This document shows, piece after piece, positions 34,698 through 42,804 of a stretch of 64,000 bases of DNA; the first letter of the stretch is position 1; each line of letters starts with the position of its first letter. The stretch covers positions 62,001-126,000 of the forward strand of contig NZ_CALPCB010000006.1 of NCBI RefSeq assembly GCF_943192895.1. Reading direction: 5' to 3'. A program made the position numbers and the translations under genes. The notes beneath the pieces are model-generated. The model had not been told where the DNA came from. It did not search any database and saw nothing but the letters and a program-made list of their open reading frames with translations. Origin of the DNA: Veillonella_A intestinalis. Lineage in GTDB: Bacteria > Bacillota > Negativicutes > Veillonellales > Veillonellaceae.

Positions 34698-36266
34698 TTA
34701 TATATATTTCTTAGCCAATGTTTCAAATTCAGCAGCATGATCTTTAATCCAAATATCGTAAGGTTGACCTGCTTGATTTAATACTGTTGCTAACTCTGCA
34801 AAGAAGGCTGGCAAATCAGCAATAGTGATAGCCCCTAAAGGCTCACCAAAGGTAACAAAACCTAATTCATCACTGCCCCCCTTAAAGAGATTAAAGGCTG
34901 GCTGTGGTTTGCCATCTACTTGTTTCACAAAGCCATGAAGACCAAGCGTACCAATTTGATGCGTACCACAGGAAGATGGACAACCTGAAATATGAATTTT
35001 AGGCAATAGGCTATCATCAATTCCTTCTGCTGCTAAATGCGCTAGAATATCTTTATACGCAGATTGGGAATTTTGGAAACCAACTTGGCAACGAGCCGCC
35101 CCTACACAGCATACACTAGCAGCAAAAGCAGACGTAGAGCTATCATCCTTAATTAAATCATATACTTTGCGTGCTTCTGAAGCGGTTAAATTAATAAAAT
35201 ATGTCCCTTCTTCACTAGTCATGCGGGCTTCAGCACCTTCTAAAGAACCGACATATTGGAATACATCACGAGCCACTGCAGGCTGTGCATGGCCTCCTAC
35301 GGGATGATAATATACATAATACAAGCCATCTTGTACTTGTTCACCAATGAGGCCTTTCGCAGCTGAAAGTTCTTCAGCTGTAAGTCGCTCCGTCCCTGTT
35401 TTAGTAATCGCTGTATTTGGTAAAGTGAAACTTAAATCCTCAGTACGTTTAACAAAAGTTAAGAACTTATTAAAAGCATCACGGAATTTATCCTCACCCA
35501 TATCTGCTACCATGTAACGAGTGCGGTTCTTACTGCGCGTTTTATAATCCGCATTTTCAATAAAGGTGCGCACCATAGCTTTAATATAGTATAAAATATC
35601 GGCTGGAGCTACTTTTTCTGCCAATAAAATACCTTTACGCGGATTGCCACCTAAGCCACCACCAGCATATACGGTAAACGTACCATCTGGCTGCGCCCAG
35701 AACCCAAGATCCTTAAAGGTAACATGAGTTGTATTTTCAAGACCATTAGTAAAGGCGATTTTAAGTTTACGAGGCATTTTAAAATCAGGAACTAGCGTAA
35801 GAATATACTCACTTGCTACCTGTACATATGGTGTTATGTCAAAAGGTTCACCATCTACAACACCACGCAATGGGCTAGCTGCAATATTTCGTGGATGGTC
35901 ACCACCACCGCCACGAGAATAAATGCCATGCGCATGACACTCTTTAAACATTTCAATCACTTGTGGTCCTTGCAAGCCATGAATTTGAATCGATTGGCCT
36001 GTTGTGAAATGAAGATGTGGTAATTCAAAGCGAGTAAACATATCTGCTAAAAAAGCTAATTGTTGTTGCGTAATACGTCCCCCTGGTAAACGCAACCGAT
36101 ACATAGCTGTATTAGCACCACGTTCTGCATAAGTTCCAAAAGGACCGGATAAGCCCTTATAGTCATTAACAGAAATTTCTTTGTTGAAAAATTGTTCACT
36201 AGTTTTAGCAAAGGTTGGTAAATCTTTGATGAGGCGTGCCTTCACCTCTTCGGTTAAAAATGCCAT
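34698..36266 (-). CDS. Siroheme nitrite/sulfite reductase (ferredoxin type)
   Basis: 522 aa with the duplicated ferredoxin-like and siroheme domains of the family. Cluster ligands lie in the C-terminal half: CVGAARC (C-x5-C) near residue 388 and SGCPSSCG (C-x3-C) near 430. An N-terminal LRLPGGRITQQQL and the arginine-rich GGGGDHPRNIAASPLRG bind substrate and siroheme. It reduces nitrite to ammonia or sulfite to sulfide by six electrons. The substrate cannot be decided from sequence. The upstream FAD/NAD reductase-like gene is a plausible electron donor. Confidence 0.85.
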   Translation of the reverse strand: MAFLTEEVKARLIKDLPTFAKTSEQFFNKEISVNDYKGLSGPFGTYAERGANTAMYRLRLPGGRITQQQLAFLADMFTRFELPHLHFTTGQSIQIHGLQGPQVIEMFKECHAHGIYSRGGGGDHPRNIAASPLRGVVDGEPFDITPYVQVASEYILTLVPDFKMPRKLKIAFTNGLENTTHVTFKDLGFWAQPDGTFTVYAGGGLGGNPRKGILLAEKVAPADILYYIKAMVRTFIENADYKTRSKNRTRYMVADMGEDKFRDAFNKFLTFVKRTEDLSFTLPNTAITKTGTERLTAEELSAAKGLIGEQVQDGLYYVYYHPVGGHAQPAVARDVFQYVGSLEGAEARMTSEEGTYFINLTASEARKVYDLIKDDSSTSAFAASVCCVGAARCQVGFQNSQSAYKDILAHLAAEGIDDSLLPKIHISGCPSSCGTHQIGTLGLHGFVKQVDGKPQPAFNLFKGGSDELGFVTFGEPLGAITIADLPAFFAELATVLNQAGQPYDIWIKDHAAEFETLAKKYI

Positions 36267-36338
36267 ACTGTATCCCTCTCAATCTTTATACTGACATACT
36301 TATATCAAGATGACATAAAACTAATCCAATCGTAACAC

Positions 36339-36379
36339 GTCCCCTGTACTGCGTCAATACTGAATGCAGTACAGGGGAC
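36339..36379. repeat. Perfect 14-bp inverted repeat between reductase genes
   Basis: GTCCCCTGTACTGC and its exact complement with a 13-base spacer. It forms a very stable hairpin but has no T-run downstream on the minus strand, so it is not a clear intrinsic terminator. It could be an mRNA stabiliser or processing site between the two genes. Confidence 0.8.
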
Positions 36380-36423
36380 TTAGTATTCTTATATATAGTT
36401 AGTTGTTTTATATATGTATGCAA

Positions 36424-37206
36424 TCAATCTGCTTTTAACTCTGGAAAATAAATACTGCGTTGCACATCTAAACGATCAATAAAAATCCGTTCATCTTCAA
36501 TGCCAGAAATTCGTAATTCATGAATCCATTGTTTCATAAAACCATGCCCGCCAAGCACAACAAAGCGTCCATTAGTAAATAACTGTGTCTCATCTAGAAT
36601 ATTACGTACTGTTTGCTCAAACGCATAGCGATTACTCTTAAAAATATAAGATACTCGCCCATCGTCTACCATGAGGTCTCGCAGCTCTTCAGTCGGTTCA
36701 ACTACATTGACACAAATAATGGGGCCTTCGCCGCCAGCTTCTAGTACATCTCGTATAAAAGCATGCATACTCGATAAGCCAACACCTTGTGTTAATAAAA
36801 CTAAAGGCCCTTCTGGCGGAACTGCTAAATGATTATTGACTTCTAATATAAATAAACTATCGCCCACTTCATAGGTAGCCAAATCGGCTTTAAAAATAGA
36901 TGGATTATCTGGAATGCGCGTAGAAAATACCACTACCCCATCCTGTGGTCGTGTCGAAATAGACACAATACGTGTATATTTAGGGTCAAATGATGCCGTA
37001 GTAAATGTGGTAGACTCCTTTTGTCGGGTCGCTAAATCACAACCTTTAATACGGGAACCCATAGTAGGGTCCAAGCCCTCAAATAGCCCAATTTTCATAT
37101 TAGCCCCACCAGCCCAAGTCATTCCGTCTGGGATGGCTAATGTATACGTTCTCATAGAGCGACCAAGGTGACGACACTCTAAAATTTCGGTAATTCGTAC
37201 TGCCAT
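36424..37206 (-). CDS. Putative ferredoxin-NADP reductase-like oxidoreductase
   Basis: 260 aa. The layout resembles the FNR superfamily: an N-terminal beta barrel (about 1-115), then a nucleotide-binding half with LVLLTQGVGLSSMHAFIRDVLE near residue 134 and VVLGGHGFMKQWIHELRISGI near 218. The classical FAD motif RxYS is not clear (VSISTRP is the nearest), so cofactor use is uncertain. GGAG and CTCC around the ATG could form a small hairpin that masks the ribosome site. It probably supplies electrons to the downstream siroheme reductase, by context only. Confidence 0.6.
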   Translation of the reverse strand: MAVRITEILECRHLGRSMRTYTLAIPDGMTWAGGANMKIGLFEGLDPTMGSRIKGCDLATRQKESTTFTTASFDPKYTRIVSISTRPQDGVVVFSTRIPDNPSIFKADLATYEVGDSLFILEVNNHLAVPPEGPLVLLTQGVGLSSMHAFIRDVLEAGGEGPIICVNVVEPTEELRDLMVDDGRVSYIFKSNRYAFEQTVRNILDETQLFTNGRFVVLGGHGFMKQWIHELRISGIEDERIFIDRLDVQRSIYFPELKAD

Positions 37207-37238
37207 AGGAGAAAACTCCTTTCCAACTTGCAGTGTAT

Positions 37239-37901
37239 TTAACGTCGATAGGCACCTTGTTGCTTAGCCTTTGGCGCCTGTAAAATCAGGGACCACTTAA
37301 TCCCCGCTTTTAAACCTCCTGGTGGTAATGCCTGTGAACGTTTACGTGTTCCTGTTAACTGCGTTGGTTCCCAGACTGTCCCCTGGGGCATCGATTGTAC
37401 TGTTTTAGCTTGTGAAACTTGTGAAATTGCCGTGATTACTTTATCTAAGCTTGTATCACGAGTATTCCTTTCACGTGCTTTACTTTCTTGATTTTTTGTT
37501 TCCTGTGATGTTGTTATTAATATATCGCGCAATTCATCAACTGTAGATTTTCGATCTACCGAACGACGCTCCTGGTTGGAGGACGGTTTCGTCTCTAACA
37601 CTGTTTTTTGATTATTAGCGGCCGGCGTCTCATCCTTGCGTTCCATCTTTATGCCATAGTACTCTTCCATAGCTTCCCAAGATAGTTCTCCTTTAGATGC
37701 TGTCTTCGGCTTAGCCTTTGGTCCTGGCCGAGACTGTTGCCCCGGCTCCGACCAATCATAAGGCTCTCGTTCTGTAGAATTCATATCTACTGAATCAGAC
37801 TCACTTTGATTATCTTGTTGATGCTTTTGTCGCTTCTTCCGATTATTAAAAATCCCAAAACCTAATATTAATAAAAACAAGAGAAAGCCTAATGAATCCA
37901 T
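37239..37901 (-). CDS. Single-pass membrane protein with disordered tail, unknown
   Basis: 220 aa. One N-terminal hydrophobic helix (SLGFLLFLLILGFGIF, residues 3-18), then a basic KKRQKHQQ stop-transfer and about 190 residues of low-complexity polar sequence rich in S, T, K, Q and P. A short YDWSEP and WEAMEEYYGIKME stretch may be a binding motif. I do not recognise a family. It is the third gene of the NfeD-FloA operon, 17 bases after floA, so it may be a FloA/NfeD partner in membrane microdomains. Confidence 0.6.
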   Translation of the reverse strand: MDSLGFLLFLLILGFGIFNNRKKRQKHQQDNQSESDSVDMNSTEREPYDWSEPGQQSRPGPKAKPKTASKGELSWEAMEEYYGIKMERKDETPAANNQKTVLETKPSSNQERRSVDRKSTVDELRDILITTSQETKNQESKARERNTRDTSLDKVITAISQVSQAKTVQSMPQGTVWEPTQLTGTRKRSQALPPGGLKAGIKWSLILQAPKAKQQGAYRR

Positions 37902-37918
37902 AAATTAGCCTCCGCTAC

Positions 37919-38926
37919 TTACTTCTTACGCCCATCTTGCTGTGTTGATAATTCTGCTGTTTCACCATCAGCAATGGTTTCACGCATCTTAGTATCAGCC
38001 ATAATATTATTCATATTATAGTAATCCATAACACCCATATGACCATCGCGCAAAGCCTGTGATAAAGCTTGTGGTACTTCTGCTTGAGCTTCCACAACCT
38101 TTGCCTGCATTTCTTGGGTATACGCTCTCATTTCTTGTTCCTTAGCTACCGCCATAGCACGGCGTTCTTCAGCCTTCGCCTGAGCAATATTTTTATCTGC
38201 TTCAGCTTGATCTGTCATAAGTTGAGCACCAATATTACGTCCCACATCTACGTCCGCAATATCAATGGACAAGATTTCAAACGCTGACCCTGCATCAAGA
38301 CCTTTATTCAATACAGTTCGAGAAATATGATCTGGATTTTCCAATACATCTGTATGCTCTTCGGAAGAACCTACTGTTGTTACGATACCTTCACCAACAC
38401 GGGCGATAATAGTGGCTTCACCAGCACCACCCACTAAACGGTCAATGTTGGCACGTACCGTTACGCGAGCACGCACTTTAAGCTCAATACCATTTTTAGC
38501 AACTGCTGAAATGGTTGGCGTTTCAATCACTTTAGGATTTACACTCATCTGTACCGCTTCTAATACATCACGGCCAGCTAAGTCAATGGCGGCAGCTCGT
38601 TCAAAAGTCAACGGAATAGATGCTCGTTCAGCAGCAATTAAAGCATCAACTACCCGGTCAACATCACCACCCGCTAAATAATGGGCTTCTAACTGGTTTA
38701 CATTGACAGTTAAGCCTGCCTTATTCGCCTTTACTAATGGTAGCACAATTTTCGATGGCGATACCCGACGTAAACGCATCCCAATGAGAGTAAAAATACC
38801 AACATTTACCCCAGCGGCTAACGCAGAAATCCACAGCCCTAAAGGGACAAAGTGGAAAAATAAAGAGATTACCACAACAGCAGCAAAAATAACAAAAATA
38901 AAGCTAAAGCTCAATAAATCTTCCAT
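37919..38926 (-). CDS. floA: Flotillin-like protein FloA
   Basis: 335 aa. An N-terminal membrane hairpin (FIFVIFAAVVVISLFFHFVPLGLWISALAAG in outline) is followed by a PHB domain with VDALIAAERASIPLTFERAAAIDLAGRDVLEAV, characteristic of the YqfA/UPF0365 flotillins. An alanine/glutamate coiled coil (IAQAKAEERRAMAVAKEQEMRA) follows. It scaffolds functional membrane microdomains in Firmicutes. The pairing with an upstream NfeD gene is the standard arrangement. Confidence 0.95.
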   Translation of the reverse strand: MEDLLSFSFIFVIFAAVVVISLFFHFVPLGLWISALAAGVNVGIFTLIGMRLRRVSPSKIVLPLVKANKAGLTVNVNQLEAHYLAGGDVDRVVDALIAAERASIPLTFERAAAIDLAGRDVLEAVQMSVNPKVIETPTISAVAKNGIELKVRARVTVRANIDRLVGGAGEATIIARVGEGIVTTVGSSEEHTDVLENPDHISRTVLNKGLDAGSAFEILSIDIADVDVGRNIGAQLMTDQAEADKNIAQAKAEERRAMAVAKEQEMRAYTQEMQAKVVEAQAEVPQALSQALRDGHMGVMDYYNMNNIMADTKMRETIADGETAELSTQQDGRKK

Positions 38927-38938
38927 AATTCCTCCTCA

Positions 38939-39400
38939 TTACACTTTTCTAACTACAATACGACCACCTGTTACTTCGACAACTACTACCTCTGTACCAG
39001 GTTCATAAAATTCACCATCCGTCACCACATCAACTGGTTTATCATCAAATAAAACCCGCCCTGCAGGACGTAATACTGATTGAGCTATACCCGTTTTACC
39101 AAGCAAATCGGTGCGTTCCTCATTACCGCTATAGCCCCGTTCTTTCGTAGATTCTAATGTCAAGGTTAACGCTTTACCAAGGCGACTATTAGGCGCTTTT
39201 TTTATAAGCCAAACACCTACAATCAAGGCAATAACTGCTACTACAGCGACTACCATAGCCGCGAGCATGCCAGCACCTAGATATAAATAGAGGGCCCCCA
39301 ATAAAGCAATAACACCTAATAAACCAAATATACCAATACCTGGTACTACTGATTCAATACCAAGTAGAACTACGCCACCAATGACCAAATATGTGATCAT
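38939..39400 (-). CDS. NfeD-family membrane protein (short form)
   Basis: 153 aa. Three or four hydrophobic helices (residues 2-70, VIGGVVLLGIESVVPGIGIFGLLGVIALLGALYLYLG in outline) followed by a soluble OB-fold NfeD domain (LLGKTGIAQSVLRPAGRVLFDDKPVDVVTDGEF). It lacks the ClpP-like protease part of long NfeD proteins. Operon partner of floA, 12 bases upstream. Confidence 0.88.
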   Translation of the reverse strand: MITYLVIGGVVLLGIESVVPGIGIFGLLGVIALLGALYLYLGAGMLAAMVVAVVAVIALIVGVWLIKKAPNSRLGKALTLTLESTKERGYSGNEERTDLLGKTGIAQSVLRPAGRVLFDDKPVDVVTDGEFYEPGTEVVVVEVTGGRIVVRKV

Positions 39401-39546
39401 GCCTCTCCTCCTTTCACCATTGTTTTAGGCTTATTTATATTATTCGATACAGATATAAAAAATACCTCTTTTATATCCCTTAAAATTTCAATGAATTAAT
39501 AAAAAACGCTTTCCAGACCATATAGTACCAGAAAACGTTTCACAAC

Positions 39547-40098
39547 TTATACTGTATTTTTTGTCGTCCGCTTTGGCCACTTTAATTGACTCACATCAAT
39601 CCCTTCTAATTCAAGAAGTTTTACTTTAACTGCCAAACCACCAGTATAGCCTGTTAAATTGCGATTACTACCAATCACACGGTGACAAGGCACAATAATT
39701 GGGATTGGATTATGCCCTACTGCGCCACCAATTGCGCGCGCTCTAATTCCCATATTATTATCTTGCGGATATAATTTTTTAGCTAAATCTCCATATGTAA
39801 TAAGAGAGCCTGCTGGAATCTGGCACAATGCTTGCCAAACAGACCGACGAAAGTCAGTACCAATAAAACGAATCGGTGGCAATTCCTTTGGAATATGCCC
39901 TTTAAAATACGCACTTAACCAAGCAAAAGTTTCATCGAAAATAGGCAAGGATGCCTCTTCTATTTTCAAAGTATCTGCTGGCAATGTATATTGTTGTGAT
40001 GGCATAGTAAGACCCACTAAATACGTCCCATCACTATAGAGTGTAATAGAGCCTACTTCAGAAAAATCTTTCGTTTGTGAATATAAAATATCAGCCAT
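39547..40098 (-). CDS. ogt: Methylated-DNA--protein-cysteine methyltransferase
   Basis: 183 aa from ATG 40098, which follows AAAGGAG by 6 bases; 24 further codons upstream are open but have no site. Active site IPCHRVIGSNRNLTGYTGG with the alkyl-acceptor cysteine, and the DNA-binding FRRSVWQALCQIPAGSLITYG upstream. It repairs O6-alkylguanine by direct transfer. Confidence 0.95.
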   Translation of the reverse strand: MADILYSQTKDFSEVGSITLYSDGTYLVGLTMPSQQYTLPADTLKIEEASLPIFDETFAWLSAYFKGHIPKELPPIRFIGTDFRRSVWQALCQIPAGSLITYGDLAKKLYPQDNNMGIRARAIGGAVGHNPIPIIVPCHRVIGSNRNLTGYTGGLAVKVKLLELEGIDVSQLKWPKRTTKNTV

Positions 40099-40243
40099 AG
40101 GAATCTCCTTTACATTGGAATTGTACATTTTACTATATTTTGTCCATTTATAGGTGTACTTATGAGACAACTTATTTTATAATAGTCTTATAAATAAATT
40201 ATACTAATTTAAGTTCGTACTTGTCTATGAAAGGAGTTTTATT

Positions 40244-40618
40244 ATGAAACCAGTTTTCACTGAAAACGCCCCTAAAGCACTAGGCCCTTACTCTCAAGCT
40301 ATTAAAGCCAATGGCTTTGTATTTATTTCTGGCCAAGGTGGCATCAATCCTGCAACAGGCAAATTAGTTGAAGGTGGCGTAGAAGCGGAAACATTACAAG
40401 CTATGAAAAATATTGAGGCTATTTTAAAAGAAGCTGGCACAGACTTCTCCAAAGTAATAAAAACAACTTGTTTCTTAGCCGACATTAATGACTTTGCTAA
40501 ATTCAATGCAATTTATGCAGACTATTTTACTAGCAAACCAGCTCGTAGCTGTGTATCTGTTAAAGAATTACCAGCTAACTTTTCTGTAGAAGTAGAAGTT
40601 ATCGCTATCGCTGAATAA
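40244..40618 (+). CDS. ridA: RidA-family enamine/imine deaminase
   Basis: 124 aa, AAAGGAG upstream. Family signature APKALGPYSQAIKANGFVFISGQGGI at the N-terminus, the substrate arginine in KPARSCVSVKELP near residue 104, and ending VEVIAIAE. It hydrolyses reactive enamines formed by PLP enzymes. Monocistronic with its own terminator. Confidence 0.96.
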   Translation: MKPVFTENAPKALGPYSQAIKANGFVFISGQGGINPATGKLVEGGVEAETLQAMKNIEAILKEAGTDFSKVIKTTCFLADINDFAKFNAIYADYFTSKPARSCVSVKELPANFSVEVEVIAIAE

Positions 40619-40642
40619 TAGATTTCTATTGCTCAAACTAAT

Positions 40643-40697
40643 AAAAAGCACTTCCCCAAAACTAACTATGATTAGTTCCCAAAGGAAGTGCTTTTTT
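40643..40697. terminator. Terminator after ridA (bidirectional)
   Basis: AAAAAGCACTTCC / GGAAGTGCTTTTTT outer stem and an inner ACTAA / TTAGT. It also stands just past the phytase gene, which converges on it. Confidence 0.9.
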
Positions 40698-40715
40698 GTT
40701 TTACCCTATACACCG

Positions 40716-41828
40716 CTATATAATGGCAGTCGGATGCAACCACTCACTCCAAGTCAATTGAAAATTAGTATGATGATTTTGTTGTACATAACGATAAAAC
40801 TTACGAATCATCAACGCTTTTTCTTCATAATAAGGAGCTTTCCAAGTATCCTCATCAGTGGTATATGCTACATTATTACCACCTAATACCTGCTGACGAC
40901 TTAAAATATCTTCTAAAGGTACATTCGGATTTTTCATAATATCATACATAGCCATAAAAATAGTCGTTCGCCCTTTACCAGCTTCACAATGAAAATGAAG
41001 CCAACTATTCTTAGGCAAGGTCTTATAAAACGCAATAAATTTATCAATACTCATTTCATCAGGCCAAATATGATCTGTAGTAGCTAGCCGCAGATAATGT
41101 AGCCCTTGCTCTTTAGCTACCATCGCTTCAGTCTTAACAGACTCTACCATGATAGACTGTTCATTAATTGCTTCTTTTTCTTTATTTAAGGTAGCTAGCT
41201 GTAAGGTTGTCTGCGGTAAAGTAGCCAGCAACTCTTTTTCCTTATCTAAAATAGTAATCTGCTTTTCTCCTACATTGCCCCAATTACGCTTCCCATAATG
41301 GCTTATGGGAATTCCATTGACGAATACATGTGTTTCCTGTCGTAAATCAACTACATAAATAGGACCATCTGTTTTTGTTCGTAAAGTGCTGGCTAACTGC
41401 TTGAATTGAGCTTCTGTAGGCTGCCCACTACCCGACATTTGAGTATATGCTAAGCCCTTTCTGGATGGTGATACATCCTCAATACCTAATTTATAATGAT
41501 CATGAGTAGTTCTAAAATTAACAGGTAATCTAGCTCCGTCTTTACTATCTTCACGCCACATATAAGGGGTATAGGGATTAACAAGTCGTTTATCTGCATA
41601 TACCGCATTAGGATTAATCGCCTGCTTTGAAGTAAGCTGAATAGAATCTGCCACTGCTTTATGAGCGACTTCACTTTCAAGCCGGCTTTCTTGGGTTGGT
41701 AATGCTAGGCGAGGTATTGCAGCTTTAGGAAGTACTGCTTCCTGAGCAAAAGAAGTTCCATATACAGTAGTCCCTACAATGGTCATTAAAGCCGCCCTTT
41801 GCCATATAGCACTTGATTTTCGTTTCAT
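40716..41828 (-). CDS. Secreted PTP-like phytase / inositol polyphosphate phosphatase
   Basis: 370 aa. Signal peptide (residues 1-29, AALMTIVGTTVYGTSFAQ). The PTP-like active site HFHCEAGKGRTT gives C281 and R287 (C-x5-R), and the general-acid loop TDHIWPDE gives D252. VNFRTTHDHY near residue 103 is shared with Selenomonas PhyA-type enzymes, whose P-loop reads HCEAGVGRT. The family dephosphorylates myo-inositol hexakisphosphate outside the cytosol. Valine to lysine in the loop (AGKGR) may alter substrate preference. It may depend on transcription from the small secreted gene upstream; a terminator hairpin lies just before its start. Confidence 0.85.
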   Translation of the reverse strand: MKRKSSAIWQRAALMTIVGTTVYGTSFAQEAVLPKAAIPRLALPTQESRLESEVAHKAVADSIQLTSKQAINPNAVYADKRLVNPYTPYMWREDSKDGARLPVNFRTTHDHYKLGIEDVSPSRKGLAYTQMSGSGQPTEAQFKQLASTLRTKTDGPIYVVDLRQETHVFVNGIPISHYGKRNWGNVGEKQITILDKEKELLATLPQTTLQLATLNKEKEAINEQSIMVESVKTEAMVAKEQGLHYLRLATTDHIWPDEMSIDKFIAFYKTLPKNSWLHFHCEAGKGRTTIFMAMYDIMKNPNVPLEDILSRQQVLGGNNVAYTTDEDTWKAPYYEEKALMIRKFYRYVQQNHHTNFQLTWSEWLHPTAII

Positions 41829-41848
41829 AACGAATTCCTTTCATAAAA

Positions 41849-41882
41849 CAAAAAAGCCTGTAAAGTATCAATTCACAGGCTT
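41849..41882 (-). terminator. Terminator hairpin just upstream of the phytase start
   Basis: Minus-strand AAGCCTGT / ACAGGCTT with a 13-base loop followed by TTTTTTGTTTT. It ends about 20 bases before the phytase ATG, so it may act as an attenuator for that gene. Confidence 0.8.
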
Positions 41883-41885
41883 CTT

Positions 41886-41990
41886 CGTTTGTGTGTTGTG
41901 TTTGTGTGTTTGTGTGTTTTTTGTGTTTGTGTGTGTTTTTTTGTGTTTGTGTGTGTTTTTTTGTGCGTTTGTGTTTAGTGTGTGTTTTAG
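41886..41990. repeat. GT/AC simple-sequence tract with perfect 20-bp duplication
   Basis: Almost pure G/T on the plus strand (A/C on the transcribed minus-strand RNA). 41921-41940 and 41941-41960 are identical 20-mers. The minus-strand RNA of this tract has essentially no G, so it must be unstructured. It lies between the small secreted gene and the phytase terminator hairpin. Confidence 0.9.
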
Positions 41991-42015
41991 AGAGAGTCTT
42001 TAAAGCTAATGAAGC

Positions 42016-42462
42016 TTAAAAGGTTGCTTCTGGAATAGAAGCATGGGAAGGTTTCTGCGAATGTCCCTCTTCTTGTGGACTCCTATCTGGTTGATACTGA
42101 CGCTCTTTGCTATGATGCGCTCTACGGTCATAATCAACTGGCATATGACCTGCATTGCTACGAGATGCTCCATACATAGTCTGCGGCATCAAGAAAATAG
42201 CTGCATTAGCTTCTACCTGATTATGTGCCATCGAACGTGCCCGTACCATATCATCATAGGCGGTCGGCATAGTATACGGCCTACGGTCTAAGCCCATTTC
42301 ATGTGGACCTTTCATAGAAACACTTGTTTCTACTGCCTGAGGATGTGTGGTTGCTGGTTGTACCGCTGACGGCTCAGCAGCCAGTGATGTGCCCCAAAGC
42401 ATGCCACCGAGTACACCTAGTACAGCAACCTTTCTCAGTAAACTTTGAGATGGTTCTTTCAT
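42016..42462 (-). CDS. Small secreted protein of unknown function
   Basis: 148 aa, AAGGAG upstream. Signal peptide (SLLRKVAVLGVLGGMLWGTSLAAE, cleavage near residue 29), then a mostly polar, histidine- and proline-rich mature part without recognised domains (PYTMPTAYDDMVRARSMAH, HSKERQYQPDRSPQEEGHSQ). No cysteine is visible in the mature chain. I do not recognise a family. It lies upstream of and co-directional with the phytase, so a joint role in phosphate or periplasmic biology is possible. Confidence 0.6.
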   Translation of the reverse strand: MKEPSQSLLRKVAVLGVLGGMLWGTSLAAEPSAVQPATTHPQAVETSVSMKGPHEMGLDRRPYTMPTAYDDMVRARSMAHNQVEANAAIFLMPQTMYGASRSNAGHMPVDYDRRAHHSKERQYQPDRSPQEEGHSQKPSHASIPEATF

Positions 42463-42483
42463 ACTAAGACTCCTTTGCTATAC

Positions 42484-42583
42484 TATAAAAAAAGGGAAAT
42501 TCTATAGCAATCTCTTACGATGAGCTTCGATACGAGGTGAAAACTCAATTTCTTGTAAGAGTTTCTTGCTATGTGTATAGAAT
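42484..42583 (-). promoter_or_regulatory. Long leader hairpin with T-run before the small secreted gene
   Basis: Segments ATTCTA, TAGCAA and CTCTTAC (42499-42518) pair in order with GTAAGAG, TTGCTA and TAGAAT (42555-42583), about 19 pairs with a bulge. On the minus strand the stem is followed by TTTCCC and seven T. It could be an attenuator or the end of a small RNA. Confidence 0.45.
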
Positions 42584-42594
42584 ACAGGGATAAC

Positions 42595-42632
42595 ATGAAC
42601 TCCACATGTGAAAACCGTGAGAGTTATGTGAA
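42595..42632 (-). promoter_or_regulatory. Pho-box-like direct repeats
   Basis: On the minus strand TTCACA (42632), TCTCAC (42622), TTCACA (42612) and GTTCATG (42600) recur every 10-12 bases, like the TT(A/T/C)ACA repeats bound by PhoP in Bacillus. TATACA at 42579-42574 could be the -10 box, with a poor -35, as in activator-dependent promoters. Inference supported by the phytase downstream. Confidence 0.4.
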
Positions 42633-42680
42633 GTTTTCTCATGAATACTCATCTATAATTCATGAACTTAAAATATTAAC

Positions 42681-42804
42681 TATAAATAACAATAAGTCAC
42701 TATAAGTGATATTCAGTCCTATAAGTAATGTTCAATCCTATAAATAACTTTTAATCACTATAAATAACTATCCATGTGTATATAAAATCACAACCTATAA
42801 ATAA
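42681..42804. repeat. TATAAATAA-type 19-20 bp degenerate tandem repeats
   Basis: TATAA(A/G)T(A/G)A recurs at 42681, 42701, 42720, 42739, 42759 and 42796, i.e. mostly every 19-20 bases. Flanking bases (CCTATAA, CACTATAA, ...CA) are partly conserved. About two helical turns between repeats. Confidence 0.65.

Noticed and set aside
41779..42003. Plus-strand ORF with a Cys/Phe/Val-rich repeat protein
   Set aside because: It is only the translation of the GT simple repeat. It has no ribosome site and runs antisense to the phytase start.
42681..42804. CRISPR-like array
   Set aside because: Repeats are short, degenerate and have a 19-20 base period without spacers of the right size; no cas genes.
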